A stretch of 64,000 nucleotides of DNA from NCBI RefSeq assembly GCF_000701705.1, contig NZ_JNJP01000012.1, forward strand, positions 8,418 to 72,417. The letters are read 5' to 3'. The notes under the pieces are model-generated. The model ran no database searches. It saw only the letters and a program-made list of their open reading frames with translations, and was not told the DNA's origin. Origin of the DNA: Bilophila wadsworthia ATCC 49260. GTDB taxonomy: Bacteria > Desulfobacterota > Desulfovibrionia > Desulfovibrionales > Desulfovibrionaceae. Shown one piece after another: positions 15,125-22,711 of this stretch (the first letter of the stretch is position 1; every line of letters begins with the position of its first letter). The position numbers and the translations under genes are program-made.

Positions 15125-15511
15125 ATGGCTGTTCTTCCCTTGCGTCACTTCTCCCCGGTCGAGTTCCGCTGCAAGTGCGGGTGCGGCGCGGGCATGGAGA
15201 AGATGGACGCCGATCTGCTCCAGATGCTCGATGAGGCCCGTGATCTGGCGGGTATCCCGTTCCCCCTTTCTTCCGCCTACCGCTGCCCGAAGCACAACAA
15301 GGCGGTCGGCGGCGTGCCCACCTCCGCGCACACTCGCGGCTACGCCGTGGATATCCGCTGCGTGGATTCCCATTCCCGTTTCGCCATGCTGCAAGCCCTG
15401 CTTGAGGCCGGGTTCCGGCGCGTCGAGCTGGCTCCGACGTGGATCCATGTGGACAACGACCCCGACAAGCCGCGCGACGTGGCCTTTTACCAGCATGGAG
15501 GCAAGTACTGA
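15125..15511 (+). CDS. M15-family peptidase, phage endolysin (prophage 1)
   Basis: Predicted L,D- or D,D-carboxypeptidase that cuts peptidoglycan peptides. 128 residues; Zn ligands visible as SAHTRGYAVDIRC (His...Asp) and WIHVDND (His), with SSAYRCPKHNKAVGG upstream. No signal peptide, so release depends on a holin. Ribosome site GGAGGATATTTTTT. First gene behind late promoter copy 1. A diverged counterpart is in prophage 2 (62014-62376). Confidence 0.85.
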   Translation: MAVLPLRHFSPVEFRCKCGCGAGMEKMDADLLQMLDEARDLAGIPFPLSSAYRCPKHNKAVGGVPTSAHTRGYAVDIRCVDSHSRFAMLQALLEAGFRRVELAPTWIHVDNDPDKPRDVAFYQHGGKY

Positions 15512-15801
15512 TGGAAGCGACCGTGATTGATTTCATCCTTTCGACCTTGATGAGCCTTTCCGCGCAGTATCCCGATGCGGCGTGGCTCGTGACCGCCCTG
15601 AGCGTGGTCATGACCGTGTGCGGCCTGTGCGCCGTGGCCACCGCATGGATGCCCGTCCCCAAGGAAAAGAACGGGCTTTATGCCGTCTTCTACCGCTGGG
15701 CCCATGCCCTTGCCGCACACTTCGGGCAGAACAAGGGCGCGGTGGCGGACGGCAAGTCCGAAACCGTGAAGGCCGAAGTCAAGGCCGTGACGGGGAAGTG
15801 A
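15511..15801 (+). CDS. Small membrane protein, holin candidate
   Basis: 96 residues starting inside the endolysin stop (TGATG). One strong hydrophobic stretch, WLVTALSVVMTVCGLCAVAT (about 26-45), then a cytoplasmic tail rich in Lys/Val/Ala. Position between endolysin and spanin-like genes suggests a holin or pinholin. No holin family is firmly recognised. Confidence 0.55.
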   Translation: MEATVIDFILSTLMSLSAQYPDAAWLVTALSVVMTVCGLCAVATAWMPVPKEKNGLYAVFYRWAHALAAHFGQNKGAVADGKSETVKAEVKAVTGK

Positions 15802-16121
15802 TGTGCGGGCCGTCCTTGAGTTCCTTTCATCGCTCGCCGGGATCCTTAAGCTGTGGCTGCGTCAACGGTACGGCGAACGCCGCGAGGCTGATCGCGCTGC
15901 TGTTCGTGATGACGCTGGCGGCGAGTGGGTGCAGCACAGTGGCGGAACCGACCGCCGCGACAAGCCTGGCTCCGCTGACGCCGGGGGCCGTCGTGACGGG
16001 TGAGTGGTCCTACACCTACCGGGGCGAGACGTTCACCGAGCCCGGCGAGTGGGTGCACCTGCCCGCAGGCGAGGCCGGGAACCTGCTCCTGTGGATCAAG
16101 GGCGTTGAGGCTGGAAGCTGA
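15801..16121 (+). CDS. Rz1-like outer-membrane lipoprotein (o-spanin candidate)
   Basis: 106 residues from the ATG overlapping the previous stop. A long polar N-region precedes the hydrophobic core LIALLFVMTLAASGC, whose ASGC is a lipobox; the mature part is Thr/Pro/Ala-rich, then a folded domain (VVTGEWSYTYRGETF...EWVHLPAGEAG). The N-region is unusually long for a signal peptide, so an internal start is possible. It overlaps a different-frame ORF at 15803-16003, as Rz1 genes overlap Rz genes. Confidence 0.6.
   Translation: MCGPSLSSFHRSPGSLSCGCVNGTANAARLIALLFVMTLAASGCSTVAEPTAATSLAPLTPGAVVTGEWSYTYRGETFTEPGEWVHLPAGEAGNLLLWIKGVEAGS
15803..16003 (+). CDS. Overlapping 66-residue ORF, possible Rz-like partner
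   Basis: GTG start two bases into the lipoprotein gene, read in another frame. Amphipathic N-terminal helix (VLEFLSSLAGILKLWLRQRYG), then ADRAAVRDDAGGEWVQHSGG, reminiscent of short proteins beside terminase genes in related phages. Nested overlap with a lipoprotein gene suggests a spanin pair, but it lacks the long periplasmic coiled coil of true Rz. Confidence 0.45.
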   Translation: MRAVLEFLSSLAGILKLWLRQRYGERREADRAAVRDDAGGEWVQHSGGTDRRDKPGSADAGGRRDG

Positions 16122-16393
16122 TGGAGCATACACTGGACCATGAATCCCGGCTTTCCCGCATTGAGGCATTGCTCGAAGCGCTCAACCAGCGGCTTGACGA
16201 CGCGATACTCACGCAACTCCGCGATCATGGAAAACGCATTCGGGATCTTGAGGATCATATCTCGGTTATGGCCGAGACGTGCGCGCGGGAACGCGGGGAG
16301 CGGCAGGGCAGCAGGGCAACGGCCATCGCCATCATAACCGCCCTCTCGGGAGTTGGCGGTTGCATCGGTGCCATTGTGGGCCGGATGTTTTGA
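16121..16393 (+). CDS. Coiled-coil protein with C-terminal membrane anchor
   Basis: 90 residues. Residues 5-60 are heptad-like (RLSRIEALLEALNQRLDDAI), then TAIAIITALSGVGGCIGAIVG is a C-terminal transmembrane helix. The layout resembles XhlA/haemolysin-type accessory lysis proteins. Starts inside the stop of the lipoprotein gene. Confidence 0.6.
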   Translation: MEHTLDHESRLSRIEALLEALNQRLDDAILTQLRDHGKRIRDLEDHISVMAETCARERGERQGSRATAIAIITALSGVGGCIGAIVGRMF

Positions 16394-16410
16394 GAATGCC
16401 CTGTGCATGA

Positions 16411-16872
16411 ATGGACACCTATGCGCTCCAGCGTCAGCTTCTTCAGGCAGAACTTCCTCCAACGGAAAAGCTTGTAGGTATGGTGCTCGCCATACACATG
16501 GACAAGCGGACCGGAAAAATCCGCGTGCGGCAGGAAACCGTCGCGCAGGAGTGTGGCGTGTCTGCGCGAACAGTGCGCAGGGCCATTGCTGCGCTCGTAT
16601 CCTCCGGAGTGTTCGTCTCCGTGGCAACCGGACGCTCCTCGGTTTTGGTTGCTGGTTCTGGAAAGAGTACTGGAAGAGTGGACCGGCCACCGGTGTCCTA
16701 TCAGACCGGTCACGGGTGTCCGCAATTGAAGCGGAAAAGGGCCCCTTGGGAGTATGATTTGGCGCACAGTACGAGGCCCGAGGAAGAGGAGAAACGAGGG
16801 CATGAAAGTTTTTTGAGAGAACAGGAAGAACGCAGGCCAAACGGGGGGTGCGACGATGGCGGCACGATTTGA
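16411..16872 (+). CDS. Winged-helix regulator, HTH_36 type
   Basis: 153 residues. Residues 15-70 (TEKLVGMVLAIHMD, IRVRQETVAQECGVSARTVR, AIAALVSSGVF) form a helix-turn-helix with a following wing, as in HTH_36 phage proteins. The C-terminal half is polar and probably disordered. It ends inside the start of the small terminase gene and may regulate packaging or late genes; that is context only. Confidence 0.65.
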   Translation: MDTYALQRQLLQAELPPTEKLVGMVLAIHMDKRTGKIRVRQETVAQECGVSARTVRRAIAALVSSGVFVSVATGRSSVLVAGSGKSTGRVDRPPVSYQTGHGCPQLKRKRAPWEYDLAHSTRPEEEEKRGHESFLREQEERRPNGGCDDGGTI

Positions 16873-17395
16873 TTGGGAATCCATCCGGGCCGAGTACGAA
16901 GTAGGGGCGAGCCAGTCCGATCTGTCCAAGCGGTACGGTGTGAGCCGGACGGCCATCCAAAAGCGCATCCGGGCCGAAGGCTGGGTGCAGGATATTTCCG
17001 GCACCGTGAACCGCATGGCAGAGGCCAAGGTTGCGGGCGTGGTTGCAGGCTGCAACCCTCAAAAAAAGGCCGAAGCCTTGGACCGCGCCGCCGAAGCCAA
17101 GGCCGCTGTCATCACCCGCCACCAGCGGGAGTGGGATCGGCATCAGTCCATTATGGATGAGGCGTTGTCCGAAGGCAGCTTCGACAAGGCCAAGCTCGCC
17201 AAGATCACCGCCGAGACGATCAAGATCCGGCAGGAGGGAGAGCGCAAGGCGTGGGGCATCGTGGACAAAGCTGCGTTGGATCATACTTCATCCGACGGTT
17301 CGCTGTCTCAGCGTCCGGTGGATCTCTCGCATCTCTCTCCGGACGAGTTGCTTCGCCTGACAAAGGAAGCCTTCAAAACGCCGGATCATGAGTAG
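16856..17395 (+). CDS. Terminase small subunit (prophage 1)
   Basis: 179 residues. N-terminal DNA-binding helix-turn-helix DLSKRYGVSRTAIQKRIRAEGW binds the packaging site; long central helices (about 60-120) suit ring assembly; the C-terminus (SPDELLRLTKEAFKT) would contact TerL. It overlaps the large subunit gene by 8 nt. Confidence 0.78.
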   Translation: MAARFDWESIRAEYEVGASQSDLSKRYGVSRTAIQKRIRAEGWVQDISGTVNRMAEAKVAGVVAGCNPQKKAEALDRAAEAKAAVITRHQREWDRHQSIMDEALSEGSFDKAKLAKITAETIKIRQEGERKAWGIVDKAALDHTSSDGSLSQRPVDLSHLSPDELLRLTKEAFKTPDHE

Positions 17396-18851
17396 CCCAG
17401 CCATCCTTTCCGATATCCGGAAGGCGTTGGCCCGGAGCTGTCTCGCGGCCTTCGTGCGCTACACCATGCCCGGCTACCGCATGGGATGGGTGCATGAGGA
17501 AATCTGTTCCGAGCTAGACGCCTTCCTTGCCGATGTCGTAGCCGGGCGTTCCCCGCGCCTCATGCTGACCATGCCGCCCCGCCACGGGAAAAGCGAGCTC
17601 GCCTCCCGACGTTTCCCGGCTTACGCCTTGGGCCGTTATCCTGATCTATCCGTCATTTCAACGAGCTACGCCGCCGACCTGTCCTCGCGCATGAACCGCG
17701 ACGTCCAGCGTGTCATCGACAGTCCGGAATACCGGGAACTCTTTCCCGGCACGGCGCTGTACGGCAAGAACATCCGCACCGTGGGGAACGGTTCCTACCT
17801 CCGCAATTCAGATATATTCGAGGTAGTGGGGCACGCTGGATGCTACCGTTCCGCTGGCGTGGGCGGCGGCATCACGGGCATGGGCGGGCATATCGTCATC
17901 GTCGACGACCCATTCAAAGACCGGGCATCCGCCGATTCCCCGACCATCCGCCAGAACGTCTGGGACTGGTACACGTCCACGCTGTACACGCGCCTCGCGC
18001 CCGGCGGGGGGGTTCTCATTATCAATACGCGCTGGCACATGGCCGACCTTTCCGGGCGGCTGCTTGAGGCCGCCGCACGGGGGGAGGGCGACCACTGGCG
18101 TGTGGTGGACTTCCCCGCCATCGCCACGGCGGACGAGCCACATCGTAAGGCCGGGGAAGCCCTGCACCCGGAACGTTACCCGCTGAGCCAGCTCCTTGCC
18201 ATTAAGAAAGCCCTCGGCACACGCGACTGGGAGGCCCTGTACCAGCAGCGGCCTACGCCCGACGGCGGCGCCATTTTCAAATCCGAGTGGTTGCGCTTCT
18301 GGCTCCCCAAAGATCTGCCAGAGCAGTTCGACCAGCTCCTTATCTCGTGGGATATGACGTTCAAGGACGGCGACGATACCGACTTTGTTGTGGGGCAGGT
18401 GTGGGGCCGCAAGGGGGCCGACCGCTACCTCCTCGATCAGGTCCGGCGGCGCATGGGATTTACGGATACGGTCGCCGCGTTCCGGGCGCTCGCCGCTAAA
18501 TGGCCCGGCGCAGCCCGTAAGCTGGTGGAGGATAAGGCCAACGGCCCGGCGGTTATCGACGCGCTGAAACATGCTGTGCCTGGTATCATCCCCGTGGAGC
18601 CGGACGGCAGCAAGACGGCCCGGGCCCATGCCGTGACCACGTTCTTCGAGGCCGGGAACGTCCTGCTCCCGCACCCTGAGCATTGCCCGTGGGCGCGGGA
18701 GTACGTCGCGGAACTGACACAGTTCCCCGGTGCGCCCCACGACGACCAAGTGGACGCCACAACACAGGCGCTGCGTGATTTCGATACCAAGCGGCCCATG
18801 TGCATCAACCCCGCCATCCTCAATCATCCACGTATGGGAAGGAGAATATAA
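17388..18851 (+). CDS. terL: Terminase large subunit (prophage 1)
   Basis: ATP-driven DNA packaging motor and headful nuclease. 487 residues. Walker A is the variant MPPRHGKSE near residue 62, Walker B HIVIVDDPF near 167, motif III region IINTRWH near 206. RNase H-like nuclease domain from about 310 with LISWDMTFKDG and HDDQVDATTQ carrying the acidic residues. Length and layout are those of Mu-like/T4-like TerL. The next late block starts after the minus-strand endonuclease gene. Confidence 0.93.
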   Translation: MSSPAILSDIRKALARSCLAAFVRYTMPGYRMGWVHEEICSELDAFLADVVAGRSPRLMLTMPPRHGKSELASRRFPAYALGRYPDLSVISTSYAADLSSRMNRDVQRVIDSPEYRELFPGTALYGKNIRTVGNGSYLRNSDIFEVVGHAGCYRSAGVGGGITGMGGHIVIVDDPFKDRASADSPTIRQNVWDWYTSTLYTRLAPGGGVLIINTRWHMADLSGRLLEAAARGEGDHWRVVDFPAIATADEPHRKAGEALHPERYPLSQLLAIKKALGTRDWEALYQQRPTPDGGAIFKSEWLRFWLPKDLPEQFDQLLISWDMTFKDGDDTDFVVGQVWGRKGADRYLLDQVRRRMGFTDTVAAFRALAAKWPGAARKLVEDKANGPAVIDALKHAVPGIIPVEPDGSKTARAHAVTTFFEAGNVLLPHPEHCPWAREYVAELTQFPGAPHDDQVDATTQALRDFDTKRPMCINPAILNHPRMGRRI

Positions 18852-18865
18852 ATGAATGTAAAGAG

Positions 18866-19612
18866 TTAGAGTCCTGCTTCTTGACATCTTTCCTTCACAA
18901 AAGGGTTCTCGTTACCTTGTAGTCTTTCAATACGTCTGGCCCGCGTGCATTCCCACGCATCAACCGGATACATCTTGTCCCATGCGTCCATGAGCTGCGT
19001 CTGCTGGCGGCTCATGCGGTAGCGCGGGGCATAGGCGTCGGCCATATACTTGTAGGTCCGGGCAATCTGTCCCCTCGCTCTGATAGGCGGCTCGGCCCTG
19101 CGGTCGGCGATCTTCATCCCGCAGCTTCCGAAGTCCGGCTCCTCGCCCGGCAACATCTGAAAGTTGTAGTTCTGGCGTAGGGCATTCACCGCGCCGATGG
19201 CCGGATACAGATTGTACAGGTCAGCCTGCATGAGCCTGTATTCCCGGCTGACCTTCTCGGCGCACTTGCGGCCTTTGAACGCCTTTCCCCTGTTGTCCAC
19301 GCACTGCGCGTCGCCCTCGCGCCACTCCGCGAACGCCTGCCCGAAGTTCTCGGCGGGGACCACGTGTTCCCATTCCACCTTCCCGGCCCGCTTCTCGTGC
19401 TTCGCGGCAGTAAAACCCTCCGGCAGGGTGACGTTCTTCTTCTCGTCGAACGCCGCCCCGCAGTAGAGCGTGATCCGATGGTCATAATAGACCTGCCGTT
19501 CCAGCGTCTTCTTGGCCTTGCTGAACGAATCGTTCCATTCGTTGCCCGCGGCCTGCGCCTCGGACGTCATAACCAGCGCGGCCAGCAGAAACACCATGAT
19601 GCTTTTGTACAT
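18866..19612 (-). CDS. Secreted endonuclease I (EndA/Dns/Vvn family)
   Basis: Non-specific periplasmic or extracellular nuclease. 248 residues with a signal peptide (hydrophobic core VFLLAALVMT, cleavage near EAQA-A), a beta-beta-alpha metal site with the catalytic His in VEWEHVVPAENFG (about residue 81), and conserved cysteines. Strong ribosome site AGGGAGGTATCC. Transcribed against the late genes, between terL and portal, with its own upstream palindrome: a moron expressed from the prophage. It might degrade incoming DNA or scavenge nucleotides; the role is not determinable from sequence. Confidence 0.88.
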   Translation of the reverse strand: MYKSIMVFLLAALVMTSEAQAAGNEWNDSFSKAKKTLERQVYYDHRITLYCGAAFDEKKNVTLPEGFTAAKHEKRAGKVEWEHVVPAENFGQAFAEWREGDAQCVDNRGKAFKGRKCAEKVSREYRLMQADLYNLYPAIGAVNALRQNYNFQMLPGEEPDFGSCGMKIADRRAEPPIRARGQIARTYKYMADAYAPRYRMSRQQTQLMDAWDKMYPVDAWECTRARRIERLQGNENPFVKERCQEAGL

Positions 19613-19636
19613 GCGGATACCTCCCTAAAGGTATCC

Positions 19637-19671
19637 ATGTATATAGATTAATCTATATTGATACAATATGA
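19637..19671 (-). promoter_or_regulatory. Palindromic operator upstream of endonuclease I
   Basis: Perfect 16-bp palindrome TATAGATTAATCTATA (19642-19657) inside a wider imperfect GTATC...GATAC dyad. It overlaps the expected promoter of the endonuclease gene and shares ATATAGAT with the CI operator region at 8847-8854. Confidence 0.55.
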
Positions 19672-19696
19672 AAGGTGTCCCACAGCCAAGCCCCCC

Positions 19697-19740
19697 GAAC
19701 CTTGTTCACGGTGTGTTTTCTTTTTGGCTCGTAGCATTAT
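19697..19740 (+). promoter_or_regulatory. Late promoter motif, copy 2
   Basis: GAACCTTGTTCACGGTGTG followed by CATTAT 35-40 nt from the first base of the CTTGTTCAC core. Precedes the portal/capsid genes. If CATTAT is the -10 box, transcription starts at the portal ATG (19747). Confidence 0.75.
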
Positions 19741-19746
19741 GGGCAC

Positions 19747-21933
19747 ATGAGCAAGAAGCGCACTTATCGACACGCCACCTCCATACCTCAAGTGCAACCG
19801 TCGCGCCGTCTGAATCTCTCCCCGGACGTGCGCGGCGGCCTTGCTCAGCCTTTGCCGCCTACGCCCGACGACATCAGCAGGCTGTACGGCCCAGCGAAGA
19901 CGCTCGGCGCGCCCGAAGAGGTGCAGCTTGCGATGGATGCGCGGCTTGCGGATTCCGGCGTCTATTCCCTGCTTCAACACTCGCTTGAGCTCGGATTCGG
20001 GATTGCCCCTCAATTCATGGGGTACGGCGTCCTCCAGAATCTTGCCCAGAACGGATTGATCCGTGCCTGTGTCGAGACGGTATCGGACGATATGACTCGA
20101 GCGTGGATTGAGTTCAAGCGCGAAGGGGAGGGCGGCGACGAATCATTGCTCACCGACCTTGCGCAGGCGTGCAAGAGGTTCGCACTGCAACGCCTTTTCC
20201 ATGAGGCGACCGAGCTTGTGGGGTACGAGGGCGGGGCCTTCCTTTTCATCGACACCGGAGCAGTCGGGGAAGAGCTGGAACGCCCGCTGAACGTCAGCCC
20301 GTATTCCGCCGAACTCAGGCCCGGCGGCGTGCTGCGCTTCGTCGTCATCGACCCCGTGAACGTCTTCCCCGGAGACTACAACAGCCTTTCGCCGCTTGAG
20401 CCGGACTACTTCCGCCCGCGCTGGTGGTGGGTGCTCGGGCAGCGGGTGCACGCCTCGCGCCTCATCCGATTGGTTGCGAACGAATGCCCGGTGCTGCTGC
20501 GGCCCGCCTACAATTTTTTGGGCATCCCGCAGGCGCAGATCCTCTGGGATTACGTCCTGCATTTTCAGGAATGCCGCGCCGCCGAAGCCCGGCTACTGAC
20601 CAAGTTTTCGCTGACCGTCTTCAAGACGAAGATGGAAGACATCCTGTACTCAGCCGGGGGCACCGCTCAGATCGATACCCGCATCCGGTACATGATTCAG
20701 ACCATGACCAATGACGGCGTGCTTGCCGTCGACAAAGAATCGGAAGACGTGGTCAAGCTGGAAACCCCGCTTTCAGGCGTGACCGACATCGTGCGCCAGT
20801 CCCTTGAAATCCTCGCCGCCCTGAACCGCACTCCGGCGGTCAAGCTGCTTGGCATCAGCCCGTCAGGGTTCAATGCCACGGGCGAATCGGACATCCGCAA
20901 CTACTACGACCATATTACGAGCCAGCAGGAGAAAGTCCTGCGCGACGGCATCAAGAAGGCGCTCGACTGTATCCAGCTCTACCTGCGCGGAACCATCGAC
21001 CCTTCCGTGACTTTTGACTTCGCGCCCCTCGGCGAAGAGGATAGGGCGGCCCTTGCGACGCTCCAGAAGACCAAGGCCGACACCATCGCCGTCTACATGG
21101 ATCGGGACATCATCTCTCAGGAAGAAGCCCGGCAATCCCTTGCCAGTGACCCGGACAGCGGCTTCTCCGACATCGACCCGGCGGAAGTGCCGCAGGGCAA
21201 TGGAATGCCTGATGCCCTGCCGGAAGCCGGGGAAGAGGGCTTGATGCCCGACATCGACGATGTGGACAAGGCCGGGGCCGTCTACGACGCCGCGTGGGAC
21301 GAGGATGTCTGGCGTACCGCCGAGAACGGCAAACGGTATCAGATCGACACTGAAACCGGAGAGATCAAGAAGGGGAACGTGGGGCAGAAGTCATGGAATT
21401 CCGAACAAAAGCAGCACGAACGCAGGGATCGTATGGAAGATGCTCTGCGGGAAATAGCCAATGGGCGTCCGGAATCAACGATACCGCATCTCCGAAAGGA
21501 TCTTGAACGCTATGGGGGCACAAACGACGTCACTATTGTCAAGGGAGATGCAAGGAAAGGTCTTGTCCATATTGCTGACCGACATGGACACGCGGCTGTT
21601 GCCCATGTGCTGGAAGCTGTCGCCAACGGGGAAATAGATAGGTTCGTTCCGGGAAAGCAGACTGTACATATCCGCAAAGACGGCTATGAGGCCGTGCTCT
21701 CTCTTGAGGAGAACGGTAGGAAAAAAACATGGTTATTGACTGGATTTGATCTTCCCGGAGCGGGACAAAAAAAGAGGCCCACGGGTGACAGCGGCAAGGT
21801 TTGTACAAGACACGCTTCTACGCAGGCCGGGCCTATTCTTAGTCGTCCCGACATGGGAGCCGTAAGCCTCTTTAAAGACAGGATACTCCATCTCATGGAG
21901 CAAGTAAAGCCGGTGGAGATCCCGCGTGGCTAA
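19747..21933 (+). CDS. Portal protein (DUF1073 type) fused to a C-terminal PBECR-like nuclease domain
   Basis: Residues 1 to about 480 are a DUF1073-type portal ring protein (AMDARLADSGVYSLLQ, TSQQEKVLRDGIKKALD near residue 395). The usual length is about 450-500, but this protein has 728. After an acidic linker, about residues 580-690 (RKGLVHIADRHGHAAVAHVL, KQTVHIRKDGYEAVL, WLLTGFDLP) look like the phage Barnase-EndoU-ColicinE5/D-RelE-like nuclease domains seen on head proteins. That domain may be ejected with DNA or act in host takeover; the role is inference. Confidence 0.85.
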   Translation: MSKKRTYRHATSIPQVQPSRRLNLSPDVRGGLAQPLPPTPDDISRLYGPAKTLGAPEEVQLAMDARLADSGVYSLLQHSLELGFGIAPQFMGYGVLQNLAQNGLIRACVETVSDDMTRAWIEFKREGEGGDESLLTDLAQACKRFALQRLFHEATELVGYEGGAFLFIDTGAVGEELERPLNVSPYSAELRPGGVLRFVVIDPVNVFPGDYNSLSPLEPDYFRPRWWWVLGQRVHASRLIRLVANECPVLLRPAYNFLGIPQAQILWDYVLHFQECRAAEARLLTKFSLTVFKTKMEDILYSAGGTAQIDTRIRYMIQTMTNDGVLAVDKESEDVVKLETPLSGVTDIVRQSLEILAALNRTPAVKLLGISPSGFNATGESDIRNYYDHITSQQEKVLRDGIKKALDCIQLYLRGTIDPSVTFDFAPLGEEDRAALATLQKTKADTIAVYMDRDIISQEEARQSLASDPDSGFSDIDPAEVPQGNGMPDALPEAGEEGLMPDIDDVDKAGAVYDAAWDEDVWRTAENGKRYQIDTETGEIKKGNVGQKSWNSEQKQHERRDRMEDALREIANGRPESTIPHLRKDLERYGGTNDVTIVKGDARKGLVHIADRHGHAAVAHVLEAVANGEIDRFVPGKQTVHIRKDGYEAVLSLEENGRKKTWLLTGFDLPGAGQKKRPTGDSGKVCTRHASTQAGPILSRPDMGAVSLFKDRILHLMEQVKPVEIPRG

Positions 21934-22708
21934 AACCCTTCGAGCCATCAAGCCCAACGCGGGCATCCGGGCGAAATACCGCAAACGGCTGGTGTCCCTC
22001 CTCGACGAAATGCAGCGTTCCGTCGTGTGGTGGATACGCGCTGAGTATCGGCAGCAGGAAACTCGGATAGCACAAGATGCATCCCCGGCGAGTGACCTGC
22101 AAAACCGCCTCAAGCGCCTGTTCCGGTACTGGACGAAGCGGTGGAGGGAAAGCGCGGAGAGTTTTGCACGGGAGTTCGTGGGCAGTACGAGGCGGCGCAC
22201 GGAAGCCAGCATGAGGCAGGCCCTCAAAGATGCGGGCTTCACGGTGAGGATGGAGGGAAGCAGGGCCATGAGCGACGTGGCGCGGGCCCTCTTCGAGGAA
22301 AATGTCAATCTCATCAAATCCATTCCGCAGCACTATTTCACGGAAGTGACGGGGCTAGTACAGCGTTCCGCCAGCATGGGCCGGGACGTGGAGTTCCTCG
22401 CCGACGAACTGCACAAGCGGTACGAGATCACCCGGCGCCGGGCAGAATTCATTGCCCGCGACCAGTCCAATAAGGCGACCGAGGCCCTTAAGCGGGTACA
22501 GGACAAGGAACTCGGCATCACCGAAGGCATCTGGGTACATGTGCCGGGAAAGAAAACGAGCCGCCATACCCACCAGCTCATGAATGGGAAAAAGTTCGTC
22601 ATCACGGAAGGTCTTTACGACTCTGACGTGAAGCGCAAAGTGCTTTGCGGTGAGCTTCCGGGGTGCCAATGCACGTACCGGGCCGTTATTCCTGAATTTG
22701 GAGACTAG
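21926..22708 (+). CDS. Head morphogenesis protein, Mu gpF / SPP1 gp7 type
   Basis: 260 residues, GTG start 8 nt inside the portal gene. The C-terminal Mu F domain is clear: RRRAEFIARDQSNKATEAL, EGIWVHVPGKKTSRHTHQL and the CGELPGCQCTYRAV ending. Minor capsid protein needed for head assembly or DNA exit. Long basic helices make up the N-terminal half. Confidence 0.85.
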   Translation: MAKTLRAIKPNAGIRAKYRKRLVSLLDEMQRSVVWWIRAEYRQQETRIAQDASPASDLQNRLKRLFRYWTKRWRESAESFAREFVGSTRRRTEASMRQALKDAGFTVRMEGSRAMSDVARALFEENVNLIKSIPQHYFTEVTGLVQRSASMGRDVEFLADELHKRYEITRRRAEFIARDQSNKATEALKRVQDKELGITEGIWVHVPGKKTSRHTHQLMNGKKFVITEGLYDSDVKRKVLCGELPGCQCTYRAVIPEFGD

Positions 22709-22711
22709 TCT

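Noticed and set aside
16016..17284. A 422-codon minus-strand frame
   Set aside because: Lies across four overlapping rightward genes including the small terminase; no start signal.
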